Shown here: positions 12,468 through 23,040 of the stretch, piece by piece
How positions within the stretch are numbered: the stretch's first letter is position 1
How the letters are laid out: every line of letters begins with the position of its first letter
NCBI GenBank assembly: GCA_037367405.1
Contig: JAZKJV010009331.1
Location: 806,001 to 870,000 of the forward strand
DNA: 64,000 bases
Direction: 5' to 3'
Source of the DNA: Ottelia alismoides
Lineage: Eukaryota; Streptophyta; Magnoliopsida; Alismatales; Hydrocharitaceae
Made by a program: the position numbers and the translations under genes
The notes under the pieces: model-generated
What the model was told of the DNA's origin: nothing
The model's database searches: none
The model's input: the letters and a program-made list of their open reading frames with translations, nothing else

Positions 12468-12491
12468 AGGTGCTGACACTTGTCAGCACCT
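12468..12491. promoter_or_regulatory. LTR near-palindrome (Athila-1 5' LTR)
   Basis: AGGTGCTGACA and TGTCAGCACCT arms flank the centre, which has lost the CACGTG seen in LTRs A and B (CACTTG here). It sits about 175 bp before the TATA box. Confidence 0.5.
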
Positions 12492-12666
12492 GGGACCTTC
12501 TTCTTCAAGAAGAGGTTATGTCCAGCTGCTCGACCAGCCATCTTTCCCTATTTTTCCCGCTCAACCTTCAACTTTTCCGACCATTCTAAACCCTTGATCC
12601 CCTCCTCCTAACTACCCTCTTCAACGTCAGCCATTGATTCTAACCTTGGAGCCCAAGCTACTCTCC

Positions 12667-12674
12667 TATATAAG
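12667..12674 (+). promoter_or_regulatory. TATA box of Athila-1 5' LTR
   Basis: TATATAAG in CTCCTATATAAGGGCTCC, the expected form for an LTR promoter. The transcript would start near 12700. Confidence 0.6.
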
Positions 12675-12939
12675 GGCTCCAAGTCGCCATAGCCGAACAG
12701 AACTCACTCCAACTACCCAGGAACCCAAGTTCCAGTAACCGATCCCTTCTCTTTCTCGCCTTGTTCCGGCCATCGACGGTGGTGACAACACCGAGGAGAG
12801 GCTTCGCGTGGAGGAAGGACGTCGGAGGAGGAGTCCCAAGGCGGAGCAACGCCTTGAATCGCAGCATCGCGCCGCGTAAAGCTCCGAGAAGACCGCTCGT
12901 TGAGCCATCACCTGGAGGTCATACACCTCCAGTCCCCAG

Positions 12940-13223
12940 GTCATTTACTTCACCTTTTACGATTTTATTTCTCAATCTCCGAGCCACGATTAGCGTGGCT
13001 AATCACACATTTAGAGAGGTTAATGATCCGTCTGTGACGCACAATCAAAAACCCTCTCGACTCACTTTCAATTCGATTCAAATCAATCATCCAATCATCA
13101 TCTTCTTCGCGTTTTGGTTGTTTTGGCTGGAATTATGTGTTTTTCTTCAAACTTTGGGGCTTGAGATCTTTAATTTGTTGGCCGATTCTATATGAATCGA
13201 GCATAGATTTTTGTTATTTGCAG
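12940..13223 (+). other. Putative intron in Athila-1 5' LTR
   Basis: Donor CCCCAG/GTCATT and acceptor TTATTTGCAG/GTTAAC give 284 bp. The 3' LTR has the same interval with a better donor (GTAATT). Intron-containing leaders are inferred here from recurrence in four LTRs. Confidence 0.45.
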
Positions 13224-14257
13224 GTTAACCTTCAATCGCGAGCCATTTGTTCAACATCTGGGATCTTTGATCATCATGAAAATCCATTCCAAAGTTGGAC
13301 TCTCAGAACATCATCAGCTCCAGATGGTCGAGACAACCATCTTCCTCGACTTGTAACCGCCGCTCGGAGCGTCGCCACCGCCTACCCTACCGCGGGCGAG
13401 CTCGAGGGGTGGAGGAGCCACCCCTCTGGCCCCGCAGGTGCGCCAAAGAAGTCGTCGGCCGATCGGGATAATTCGGGGAAGATCACCCATCCGCCAGCTG
13501 CTCAACAACCCCAAGAACAGGGGGGTTACAGGCTGCTGACACGTGTTAAGAGGAGGAGCGTCCGATCTGTGCCTTCACGTTTTAATCTCAGCCGCAGATA
13601 CGAACCGGTGGAGAAATTTCATCATAAGCCCTGCCAAGTTTCCAGACTTACATCCCGCCTCACGAGTTTTGTAAATTTGCATTTAGGTCCCTCCGCAGGG
13701 ACCTAAATGTAAATCCTCTTGTACTTTTCTTTCAGAACAGTCCTCAAGGACCTGATTGCAAACATTTTTAAATAGTTTTCTTACGCTTATGCCCCTGGGC
13801 TGTAGGGGCTGTTTCTTGTTCTTGTGACCTCGGATTTCGACGATTCTTTGAGGGTAGTTACACAACTACCCCAGCTACTTAGTATAAAGTTTTCGCGGCT
13901 TTTTGACGAGTTTTTGACGTGATTTGATTTTCTCGAAAACCGCTTCGTTTTGTTTTGTTTTCTTGTGTAGTTCGAGTACGCGGCTCGAACCTCGTTCACC
14001 CTTACTATATAATATCACCTATATTCTATTCACCTACTATATAATAAATAAATCTTTTGAAAAATATTCCTTTTTGAAAATTAAATAAAAATCTGAAAAG
14101 AATAAAATCAAATAAAAATAATAAAAACAAAAATCACTAAAAAAGCGTTCTGACTTAGAGTAGAGTTAAAATAAAATTACGAGAAGAGAAATCTAGGGAG
14201 TTTATTCTGCCTCCTTGAGTTCGACCCAGGAACACTTGCCTGGTTAAATATTAGTGA

Positions 14258-14280
14258 ACGGTTTTCCGACAGAAAACCGT
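14258..14280 (+). other. U5 stem-loop
   Basis: A 9-bp perfect stem ACGGTTTTC/GAAAACCGT with a 5-nt loop, repeated unchanged at 27146-27168 in the 3' LTR. Confidence 0.5.
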
Positions 14281-14303
14281 AAATTTGTTTGATAGGTTTT
14301 AAA

Positions 14304-14388
14304 GATCGAAAATTTTGTTTCGCGGCTTTCTGCTACAACCGACAATTTACTTTTTTCTTTAAAAAGTGAGAGCCGCGAAACTCGATCT
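14304..14388 (+). other. Long U5 stem next to the primer-binding site
   Basis: GTTTCGCGGCT (14317-14327) pairs perfectly with AGCCGCGAAAC (14371-14381), and the outer AGATCGA pairs with TCGATCT. It ends 14 bp before the LTR terminus. In the 3' LTR (27204-27214 with 27259-27269) one C has become T, which still pairs as G-U in RNA. Confidence 0.5.
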
Positions 14389-14405
14389 TTTTACCCTCAT
14401 CAAAA

Positions 14406-14425
14406 TGGCGCCGTTGCTGAGGAGG
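14406..14425 (+). other. tRNA-Asp primer-binding site of Athila-1
   Basis: TGGCGCCGTTGC begins 4 bp after the 5' LTR end and matches the complement of the plant tRNA-Asp 3' end (TGGCGCCGTTGCCGGGG) with two later mismatches. Athila elements commonly use this tRNA. Confidence 0.85.
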
Positions 14426-15603
14426 CGTTAGATTCTTTGGAACTTTCGTTTTTCGTGATTTTATTCTTTCTCTTCTCTTTGTTTTGTTTTTCGTACGGTT
14501 TTTCGTACGGCTTTTTCGTGCTTTATTTTCTGAGTTTCTTTTTGGTTTCTTTACGGTTTCTCGGTTTTCTCGATCAATTCTTTTGTGCTAATCATCTTTG
14601 CAGGGCCTGTAGGATCAACCGGCTACTGCGTAAGCCGAGTCAGTTGAAAGGGCAAAGGTCGACTTCTTCTTCACGAGTCGACTGCAGAGGAGCAAAGACT
14701 TAGTATCCTTTTTCTTGTAAAAGAGAGAGAAAGGGAGAGAGTTGTACTTAGTAATAAAACATTCATTTTTTTAGGGGCTTGATTCATCGGATACCGTGTA
14801 TCCGGTAAATCAGGGCACCCACCGCGGCTTTTTCATCGCTTATCGGTTTTCCGCGGATTTCTAGATGATTGTTTAGGTCTTTACTCTATCTGCTTGTGCC
14901 ACGTAGCTAGTTTTAGGACTTGCAACCTAGGTGCTTGCTCTAGGGTTTTTAACAAAAAGACAAAAATAGACGTTGTTTGAAAATACCATAAAAATTGCAA
15001 AACTAAAATTGGGACTGCTAAAAATATCTGATCAAAAACCGTAAACCGACTCAATTGATTTGGGGAGAGTAACCCCCGCACATTTCTCAGAGTACATGAG
15101 CTTGAGAGCCGACACTTAAGGATAGAGACAAAACCTCGTATTTCTTGCGGGATACTACTGGGTCCATACACCTGATCACTGTTCCTCAGTGGGTAAGCTC
15201 GGGTAGCCGGAAACAGTCCGGGTTTACTTAGCAGAGTGGGAGGTTTAGAGGACACTGCGCAAGGCTCCGTCCTCAAGTAACACGGGTAGCCGGAAACGGT
15301 TCGTACTTACTCCCATACTGGCTTAGTGTGAGTGGTCTCGCGTAAGGATTCGGGCCAGTGTCTTGGAGAAACTATCGGGCACCTATTGGCTTGCGCAGCC
15401 CGCGTAATCGCAACGATTGCTAATCACAACCCTAAAACCGAAAAGATAAAAAGGCCGAACTCTTACGGTCTTCATCAGGGTTGAGTTGGTGAAAACGGGG
15501 TTTGCTTTGTGTTTGTTTGCGGGGCATGAGTTTCCGCAGCTTTCGCATTCCTTCTTCAGTTGAATCGTACACGTGCTCTCCCAATCTTCTCTTGACATCG
15601 AAG
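14426..15603 (+). other. Athila-1 leader
   Basis: About 1.2 kb of non-coding leader between the primer site and gag. It holds two copies of CGGGTAGCCGGAAAC (15200-15214 and 15283-15297), 83 bp apart, each followed by a short stretch ending in TTACT. These may be packaging or structural elements. No frame of note lies on the plus strand. Confidence 0.5.
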
Positions 15604-17306
15604 ATGACGTCTCGACGGCTTTTAGGCTCAGACTCTGTGAGCTTTCGACCATCCACCTTCGAGCGTATGTCTTCACAGGCTCGAGATGACCCTCTCCCCG
15701 AGCTGGTCCCATCCGATCTCGAGGCGAGTCAGACCCAGACTCCCTCGCCTCCTGGCCAGATCATTGAGGCAGACCTTCGCCTCAATACAGAATCTAGATC
15801 TCCTGAGTATTTTTCGCTGAGTTCTTACGAGAGTTTCTATATTACAGACGACCAGATGGCTCGTGGGAAAGCATCAACAGCAGACGAGAGGCCACCAGCT
15901 GAGGATCATCCGGAGGGAAGAGCAGAGCTGAACGGAGATGTCACGACAGGTATTCTCGACACATTACAGCAGATGAATCTACATATTCGAGAACAGTATA
16001 GAGTTCAGACCGAACTGCAGGCTGAGTTAGCCGCACTGAGAGCAGGGGCCGGGAACCATTTACCGCCTGCGGTTCCCGTTACTTTACGGGACGAGTATGA
16101 CCCGGGTGCTCGAACGCTCCACCACTGGATACGGTTACCGCCGAATCAAGGGCCATACGAACTCCGACCGTCCTTCATCTCTTTGCTTCCCAAGTACTAT
16201 GGGAATGCCGCAGAGGAGCCGTTTACGTTTTTGCAGCAGTTTGAGATGATCTGCGGAACAACTTGCTATCCAGGAGTAACGCAGGAAGCCGTGCACCTCA
16301 AAGCCTTCCCTTTTGGTTTAGCCGATAAGGCCCTTTATTGGCTGAGCCATCTGGGAAGAGAAATCTCCACGTGGGACGACCTGAAGTCCACCTTCCTGCA
16401 CAAATATTTTCCTCTAAGAAGGACGAACATGATGAGGAGTCAGATCTCCAACTTTACGCAATTGCCGAATGAATCATTCCATGAGGCATGGGATCGATTC
16501 AAGGACCTGACAGAGAGATGCCCGCATCATGAGATACCAATGAAGGTGCTAGTACAAAATTACTTCGGAGGACTCCAGCCAGAAGTACAGGGGCTCGTGA
16601 GTGCCGCATGTGGCGGCAGTTACTTGAACAAGGATGCCGAGTCAGTCTGAGCCATCTTCGAAGGGATGGCCGGGAACTCGAGAGTTGTAGACTCTACTCG
16701 GGCATTTCAGAAAGCCCCGCAGCCACCACATCACCGAGAGCATCACAAGGTGGCGAATATATCAGATTCTGAATCCAACACCAACATGGGCTTTATTAGC
16801 GAGAAGTTGACGTTGGTGGACGTGATTCACAAGCAGGTCCAAGACCTACAGCCGCTGCGAGAGTTGGAGAAACTCTCATCTCTACCTCAGGAGCTGAGTG
16901 ATCTTTTGAAGAAGGTCTCTGATCTTCAGCTCCAGTACCAGTAGAGCCAGACTTCTTCACAGCCAGCACGGAGGATCGCACCCGCTCCACCCACCCGTCA
17001 GATACACTACGTTCAGAGCGAGCCCGAGATTCCGCAGATTGATTGGCATGAGGATCAGTCTCATGCCAATGCCGGCCAGATCATCAGCGCCGCAGAGATG
17101 GAGGTGGAGCCGCAAGCCACTTTCGAGATCAACGGGATTTGGTATACTCCGATGCAACAGCCGAGTATACCGAATCATCAGCAGCAACAGCCGTACGGTC
17201 ATCCGCAGCATGGACGTCCGCAATTCCAGCACCGCCAGAGTTTCACGCCACAACAGTCTCATCCGAACGTTTACCATCAGAGACCGCAACCTTCTTATCA
17301 ACACCT
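15604..17306 (+). pseudogene. gag: Athila-1 gag, broken
   Basis: Gag would form the virus-like particle. The frame starts best at ATG 15604 (MTSRRLLGSDS), although it is open from 15502. The N-terminal part is acidic and Ser/Pro-rich. From about 16200 to 16610 comes the retrotransposon capsid domain (PFTFLQQFEMICG, AFPFGLADKALYWL, WDRFKDL and CPHHEIP motifs), typical of Athila. A TGA stop at 16648-16650 and a TAG at 16942-16944 interrupt the same frame. The region after them encodes a heptad-like stretch (LRELEKLSSLPQEL) and a Gln/His/Pro-rich segment. Near 17300-17312 the reading shifts into the frame that carries the protease. I see no CCHC zinc knuckle. With two stops and a frameshift this copy cannot make full Gag. 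Confidence 0.85.
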
Positions 17307-18530
17307 TTGCCCAGTTCTCACCGAATTATCCTTTTCAGCAGCCACGACAGTCTTCTTCCACACCGCAGCGCTACTCCCAGCCTTCCACCTCTCAGCACTT
17401 CACGCCAAGGCAGGAGAAAGGAGCAAGCCAGGGCCACCACACCGAATCAGAAATTTCGTCACAGGCCCAGGCGCTCAACCAGATCATGGATATGCTCAGT
17501 ACGCTCCAGATCGCGCACAAGACAGAGATGGAGCAGGTTAACCGTCGTCTGGACGAGTTAACCGTGCTGAAGACCACTCTTCCAGCCCAGCCTCAGATGA
17601 ATCCAAACAACAAGAGGAGGCATCCAGATCAGGTAGATCCTACAGGTAAGATCTCGTTTCCTGAATTTTTGTCTAACTTCATTCGTCTCAGGAGTGGTAG
17701 ATCACCGCAAACACCTACTGGAGAGGAGGAGAGGGTACCAGAGGAGCACGAGCATGATCCTAATGCCAAGGAGGAGAATCCGCAAGAGGATGAGGACGCA
17801 GAATCAAGAGACGGGAGCAATGCCAACAGTTCAGATATGGATACTGGCGACTCAGATGATGATATCACACCAGATCAGGCAGAGACCCCAGACAAAAACA
17901 TTTCTTCCCCTGTTTTAGAGAGTTTTGTAAATAATTCTGAGACTCTCGATGTACAAGCTGATTCCAATGAGTTGAATAAAAGTTCTGATTTTCTGACTCC
18001 TGACTTTATTCCTTTTCCCGATGCTTTGTTTGGAAAAGGAAAGAAAAAGACCAAAAATAATCCTGAATCTCCACAGATTGAAAAGTTACTCAAAGATCAC
18101 ATCTTTCTGAAGATCCCTCTTCATGATACCTTAGATCAATTTCCTACGCTCAAGAATCAATTGAAAAACAGATGCACCACACGTAGGAAAAAGAGATCCC
18201 GAACAGAAAAGCAAGTTTTGACTAAGGCAACATCCTGTGCGATACAGAATAAGCTTCCAAAGAAGAAGAAAGACTCAGGTGCACATTATGTCAGATGCGA
18301 GATCACAAAAGCCGAATTCGATCGCACTCTATTAGATAACGGTTCCTCGATCAATCTGATACCCGCTACCTTACTCGAGAAGCTCGAGTTAGTTCCTCTT
18401 TACAAATCTCGCGCGATCCTTCAGTTTGCTGATAGATCCGTAAAGAGACCTAAGGGTATACTTAGGAACATTATCGTGACCGTGCAGGGTCTGCAATTTC
18501 CAGTAGACTTTACGGTAAGTTACACCTTAC
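17307..18530 (+). pseudogene. Athila-1 gag C-terminus and aspartic protease, frameshifted
   Basis: The frame open from 17039 to 18559 continues Gag after a frameshift at about 17306. It has a Gln/Pro/Ser-rich start, a short coiled segment (QALNQIMDMLSTLQ), a long acidic linker (17710-17890), and a basic patch (KKKRSR) before the protease. The protease begins near 18290 and contains LLDNGSSINLIP, with the catalytic Asp at codon 18335-18337. Asn-Gly replaces the Ser/Thr-Gly of the usual DSG or DTG, a variant also found in some plant Ty3/gypsy lineages. At about 18510-18530 reading must shift again to reach ILGRPFL and the pol frame. Its role would be to cleave Gag-Pol into mature proteins. Confidence 0.8.
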
Positions 18531-18636
18531 TCCGATCATTCTCGGGAGGCCTTTTCTAGAGACCACAAAGGCTCTCTTCGATTATGATACAGGGAAGGTA
18601 TCTTTTCGCACCGAGGGTGAAAAGGTACATATAGAG

Positions 18637-21600
18637 ATGGCGAGAGAATCAAACACTTCCAGTTATGCATCTTCAGATTTTCTGAGTTCTTTAGCCTCCT
18701 ACGATTACATGGATGAGGTTCGCCTTGACGACCTCGAAAGATATCAGGTAGAGACCCAAGAGTGTTTGACAGAGGACGGGTCCGAGACTTTAGGAGGTAG
18801 TTCTTCCGATGGGACTTTATATTTCAGTTTGGATGATGATGAGCAAAGGGATCAGACTTTTGATGAAATTAATGCAGATCTTTCAGATTCAGAAGCTATA
18901 CACAATTCCTCCATCTCAGATGAATCAGAATTTTATCTTGCTAACTTATTTTCTTCTGATCATTCTGAGGAGTCGGATGATGTCTTGAACATCTTCTGTA
19001 GTCCGACTCTAGAGCATATAGAGATGGTGAATAATCAGAATGCAGATACATCACCTACCGACATAGATCCCCATACAGATATAGATGATGTTTCGACAGA
19101 TCCAGATACTACCTTGCCAGAACTTAAAACTTTGCCACCAAACATGAAATATGCTTTCCTTGCGGGTCCTCATCAACAGTTTCCGGTCATTATCAGCTCA
19201 ACTTTGACCGATGATCAAGAATCTCGTCTGATGGAGATTCTAGAAAGAAACCGCAAGGCTATTGGGTGGACTGTATCCGATCTCCGCGGGATTAATCCTA
19301 CTTTGTGTTCACATCATATCTATCTCGATCATGACAACAAGCCCTCCAGAGAATTTCAGCGTAGGCTGAATCCGGTTTTACGAGAAGTTGTCAAGAAAGA
19401 GATCACGAAATGGTGTGATGCAGGGTTCATTTATCCTATCTCCAACTCCGAATGGGTTAGCCCATTACATGTTGTCCCGAAGAAGTCGGGAATTCATATG
19501 GTGAAAAACGAGAGTGGAGAGGAGATTCCAAAGAGAGTAACCACGTCGTGGCGAGTATGTGTTGATTACAGAAAGCTAAACACCGCGACGAAGAAGGACC
19601 ACTTCCCTTTGCCTTTCATAGACCAGGTCATAGAACGGTTGGCAGGGAAGGGGTACTTCTGTTTCCTTGACGGTTACTCCGGATACAATCAGGTATCAAT
19701 TGCTCCTGAAGACCAGGAGAAAACCACTTTCACTTATTCGTTTGGCACGTATGCCTTTAGACGGATGCCCTTTGGATTGTGCAACGCTCCCGCGACCTTC
19801 CAGAGGTGCATGCTTGCTATTTTTGTGGACATGGTCGGTGATTTTCTAGAGGTTTTTATGGATGATTTTTCGGTCTATGGTGAGTCCTTTGACGATTGTT
19901 TAGCGCACCTAGACCAGGTTCTGAAGAAGTGTTGTGAGGTAGATCTCGTTCTGTCCTGGGAAAAGAGCCATTTTATGGTTACTCACGGGATCGTGTTGGG
20001 GCACGTCATCTCCCAGCGAGGCATGGAGGTTGACCATGCCAAGGTGGACGTCATCAAGAAACTCGAGCCACCATCCAACATCAAACAGTTACGGTCATTT
20101 CTGGGGCACGTCGGCTTTTATCGACGGTTTATTCAAGACTTCTCCAAGATTGCCCGACCGTTAACTGAATTGCTAGGCAAAGACATCGACTTCATTTTAA
20201 ATGACAAATGTCTTCATGCCTTCCTCACATTAAAGGAAAAGATAATCAGTGCTCCTGTCCTACAGCCGCCTGATTGGTCTCTACCCTTCGAGATCATGAC
20301 GGATGCATCAGATTTTGCGGTCGGGGCTGTATTAGGGCAGAGGAGGAATGGACTTCCCATAGCTATACACTATGCCAGCAAGACCTTAGATGATGCTCAG
20401 AGAAACTACACAGTGACAGAAAAAGAGATGTTGGCAGTAGTTTTTGCACTAGACAAGTTTCGATCGTATCTGCTTGGCTCCAAAATCACAGTTTACACCG
20501 ATCACTCAGCTATCAGATTTTTAATGGAAAAGAAGGATGCCAAGGCACGCCTTCTTAGATGGATTCTATTACTTCAGGAATTCGATTTGGATATCAAGGA
20601 TAAAGCTGGAGTAAAGAATGTGGTAGCTGATCACCTCTCCCGATTACAGTCAGATCAGCCTTCAGATGAATACACGCCAGAGATCGCAGAGAGATTTCCA
20701 GACGAGAGCATTTTTGCGGTTACAGAACTTCCGTGGTATGTAGATATAGTGAACTTTCTGGTCACACAGAAAAGTCCTCAGGGTTGGCCGAAGAACAGAG
20801 TTGAGAAACTCGTTTCTGAGTCACGATACTACCATTGGGAGGATCCGATTCTTTTTCGCGAAGGACCGGATTGCGTTTACAAGCGATGTATTCCGCAGGA
20901 GGAATATAATAGTGTCCTCACTTTGTGTCATTCTTTAGAATCAGGAGGACATCATTCAGGGAAGAGGACAGCGCAGAAGGTACTACAGAGCAGATTATGG
21001 TGGCCGACTCTTATCAGAGATGCTTGCACATTCGTAAAAAGTTGTCCAGATTGTCAGAGAGCTGTAGGGACAGTAAGTGCCAAAGATGCAATGCCGATGC
21101 GACCCGTCATTATCTGTGAGATCTTTGACGCATGGGGCATGGATTTTATGGGACCGTTCCCTTCTAGCAGTGGCTTTGAGTACATCCTTCTCGCTGTAGA
21201 TTATGTTAGCAGATGGGTGGAGGCTATACCCGCACGAACCGCAGACAGTAAGACCGTTTGCAAGATCCTAAGGGAACACATCATTTCGCAGTTCGGGATC
21301 CCTCGTATTCTTATCTCTGATGGGGGTAGCCATTTCATTAATAAGGAGGTGAAGAAGCTAGTGAAACAGTACAGCATCGATCACAGAGTAGCTTCTCCTT
21401 ATCACCCACAGACGAATGGCATGGCCGAAGTCTCAAATAGGGAGGTGAATTCAATTCTCCAGAAGTTAGTACGACCGGATAGGAAGAACTGGTCACTTCT
21501 TCTAGACCAAGTTCTTTGGGCATATCGTACTGCATATAAGACTCCCTTAGGTACTTCACCATTCAGGCTAGTTTATGGAAAGCCGTGCCACTTGCCCATA

Positions 21601-22029
21601 GAGATAATGTACAAATCTGAGTGGGCAATCCGAGAAATATTGATGGATATGCAGAAAGCAGGAGCCAAGAGAAAGATAGATCTGAATGAGCTGGTAGAAA
21701 TCCGCAATCAATCATACGCGAACACACTCATCTATAAGGACAAAGTGAAGAAATGGCATGATAGACATATTCGGCACAAGAGCTTTGTCCCTGGGCAGAA
21801 AGTCTGGTTGTTCAATGCAAGGTTGAGAATTTTTCCCGGCAAATTAAAAAGCAAGTGGGAAGGACCGTACATAGTCAGAACGGTGCACGACAATGGCAGT
21901 ATTGCGATATCAGATGTGTCACCGGATGCAGAACCGTTCGTGGTCAACGGGCAGATGCTGAAGCACTTTGTAGAGACTACTAATCATCTGGCCCGTACTG
22001 AAGTGATCTACTTTGTACAGGAATCATGA
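18637..22029 (+). CDS. pol: Athila-1 Pol: reverse transcriptase, RNase H and integrase
   Basis: An intact frame of 1130 codons, and the same frame is open back to about 18520 (ILGRPFL of the protease end), so the ATG at 18637 is internal rather than a true start. Residues 1-170 are an acidic linker; [10 protein letters not shown] and AIGWTVSDL at about 170-215 precede reverse transcriptase (about 235-430), with [22 protein letters not shown] and the catalytic FMDD at about 407. RNase H lies at about 550-680 ([29 protein letters not shown]). Integrase has the zinc-binding HHSG...CPDC near 770-805, the catalytic residues Asp836, Asp895 and Glu931 (D,D35E), and a GPY-type C-terminus (WEGPYIV) near 1075. 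All catalytic residues appear present. It would copy the RNA and insert the cDNA in the nucleus. Confidence 0.93.
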   Translation: MARESNTSSYASSDFLSSLASYDYMDEVRLDDLERYQVETQECLTEDGSETLGGSSSDGTLYFSLDDDEQRDQTFDEINADLSDSEAIHNSSISDESEFYLANLFSSDHSEESDDVLNIFCSPTLEHIEMVNNQNADTSPTDIDPHTDIDDVSTDPDTTLPELKTLPPNMKYAFLAGPHQQFPVIISSTLTDDQESRLMEILERNRKAIGWTVSDLRGINPTLCSHHIYLDHDNKPSREFQRRLNPVLREVVKKEITKWCDAGFIYPISNSEWVSPLHVVPKKSGIHMVKNESGEEIPKRVTTSWRVCVDYRKLNTATKKDHFPLPFIDQVIERLAGKGYFCFLDGYSGYNQVSIAPEDQEKTTFTYSFGTYAFRRMPFGLCNAPATFQRCMLAIFVDMVGDFLEVFMDDFSVYGESFDDCLAHLDQVLKKCCEVDLVLSWEKSHFMVTHGIVLGHVISQRGMEVDHAKVDVIKKLEPPSNIKQLRSFLGHVGFYRRFIQDFSKIARPLTELLGKDIDFILNDKCLHAFLTLKEKIISAPVLQPPDWSLPFEIMTDASDFAVGAVLGQRRNGLPIAIHYASKTLDDAQRNYTVTEKEMLAVVFALDKFRSYLLGSKITVYTDHSAIRFLMEKKDAKARLLRWILLLQEFDLDIKDKAGVKNVVADHLSRLQSDQPSDEYTPEIAERFPDESIFAVTELPWYVDIVNFLVTQKSPQGWPKNRVEKLVSESRYYHWEDPILFREGPDCVYKRCIPQEEYNSVLTLCHSLESGGHHSGKRTAQKVLQSRLWWPTLIRDACTFVKSCPDCQRAVGTVSAKDAMPMRPVIICEIFDAWGMDFMGPFPSSSGFEYILLAVDYVSRWVEAIPARTADSKTVCKILREHIISQFGIPRILISDGGSHFINKEVKKLVKQYSIDHRVASPYHPQTNGMAEVSNREVNSILQKLVRPDRKNWSLLLDQVLWAYRTAYKTPLGTSPFRLVYGKPCHLPIEIMYKSEWAIREILMDMQKAGAKRKIDLNELVEIRNQSYANTLIYKDKVKKWHDRHIRHKSFVPGQKVWLFNARLRIFPGKLKSKWEGPYIVRTVHDNGSIAISDVSPDAEPFVVNGQMLKHFVETTNHLARTEVIYFVQES

Positions 22030-22135
22030 TCAATTCTTCACCTCTTCCTGTTCAAATTCTTTTGAGCCATTCTGGAGATTCACAACACTTGTATATTCTT
22101 CATAGACCACAATCGTCCCCGTTTTTGCTCGTCTT
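22030..22135 (+). other. Start of Athila-1 3' non-coding region
   Basis: A short stretch after the pol stop, without a reading frame, leading into the stem-loop array. An env-like gene, present here in many Athila elements, is absent throughout 22030-24139. Confidence 0.6.
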
Positions 22136-22550
22136 CTATGCTTAGGATACCAGATCCTAAGTATAGGGGGGATAGATTGCCCGTTGATTTACGTTTTATT
22201 TTTGTACTAATTCTTTTGTATAGCCATTCTTTTTCACGAATCACTGATCCCCAATTTTTGACTACATTCTTTTCTATACTTAGGATGCCTTATCCTAAGT
22301 ATAGGGGGACCGAGTGATTTCGATGATTTCGTATTCTCTCCTTTTAAATTTTCGTTATTTATCCTCTTCATTCAGTCATCCCGTTTTTGCTCTCCCGTAA
22401 TACTTACGATGACCTGATCGTAAGTATAGGGGGGGTTGACTGGCTTGTCATCGATATCCCTTTTTCACCCACTTTTACTTAGCACGAGTTATGTCCTCCT
22501 TTTTCTCTTTTGACGCTATGAGGACATAGCTCAAGCTAAGTATAGGGGGG
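22136..22550 (+). repeat. Stem-loop array ending in polypurine-tract copies (Athila-1)
   Basis: Four inverted repeats in one orientation. Arms: 22136-22148 with 22154-22166; 22274-22286 with 22292-22304; 22400-22410 with 22417-22427; 22476-22498 with 22520-22542. Each 3' arm ends AAGTAT(AG) and runs straight into a G-run of 5-7 (to 22171, 22308, 22435 and 22550), reproducing the AAGTATAGGGGG of the real polypurine tract at 24140. Spacing is about 120-135 bp. In the third stem the GG/CC pair of the first two is CG/CG, a compensated change. Confidence 0.85.
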
Positions 22551-23040
22551 TGCGTATATATTGTATATATACTTTCGGCCATAACTCGTACTTTTATGTA
22601 TTTTCTATATCTATAAAATCCATAAAAAAGTGGGAACGGGTTAATTTAAAATCCACTCTCTTATTTATAAAATCCTGGTAAATAAGTAAAACATGCTTAA
22701 AATTTGTAATTAAAACTTGTAATTAAAACTTGTATTTAAATTTTGTACTTAAAATATGTATAATACTTATTTAAAATCCTATTTATTAAAATTTGTATAA
22801 AAGCCATTCAACCCTTGAAAAATACTTTGTAGATAAAATTTGTAAAATACATTAGACACTTAACTTGAATAAAATATATCTTGTAAAATTTGTAAATAAA
22901 ATCCTGTTTATAAAAAATCCATAAAAAATACAAAGTCCTAAAATTTGTAAAAAAATTACAAAATCCATAAAATCCATAAAAATGAGTAAAATTCAGAAAA
23001 TAGACTTCACAAAAACATGGTTGCATTTGCATTCGCATTT
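22551..23040 (+). repeat. Degenerate A/T-rich short repeats
   Basis: Loose reiteration of phrases like AAAACTTGTAATT, AAAATTTGTA and ATCCATAAAA. The same place in Athila-2 (37860-38530) holds a different reiteration (TTTGAAAA, TTTGCAAA), so this part of the 3' region changes quickly. No coding potential is seen. Confidence 0.5.

Larger units (their letters stand above)
11265..14402 (+). repeat. 5' LTR of Athila-1
   Basis: 3138 bp, TGATGA...TCATCA. It contains an AT-rich U3, a near-palindrome (12468-12491), a TATA box (12667-12674), a putative intron (12940-13223), a stem-loop (14258-14280) and a longer stem near the end (14304-14388). Open frames within it, such as 12761-13195 and 13137-13706, cross the intron boundaries and have no recognisable domain. 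Confidence 0.95.

Noticed and set aside
12761..13706. Overlapping plus-strand frames of 144 and 189 codons in the Athila-1 5' LTR
   Set aside because: They are LTR leader sequence crossing both putative splice sites. The 3' LTR copy breaks the same frames, so they are chance.
14881..15276. 131-codon minus-strand frame in the Athila-1 leader
   Set aside because: Antisense to the leader, with no domain and no promoter; chance in GC-richer sequence.
22136..22550. CRISPR-like appearance of spaced repeats
   Set aside because: The units are divergent inverted repeats tied to a polypurine tract in a plant retrotransposon, with no cas genes and a eukaryotic context.
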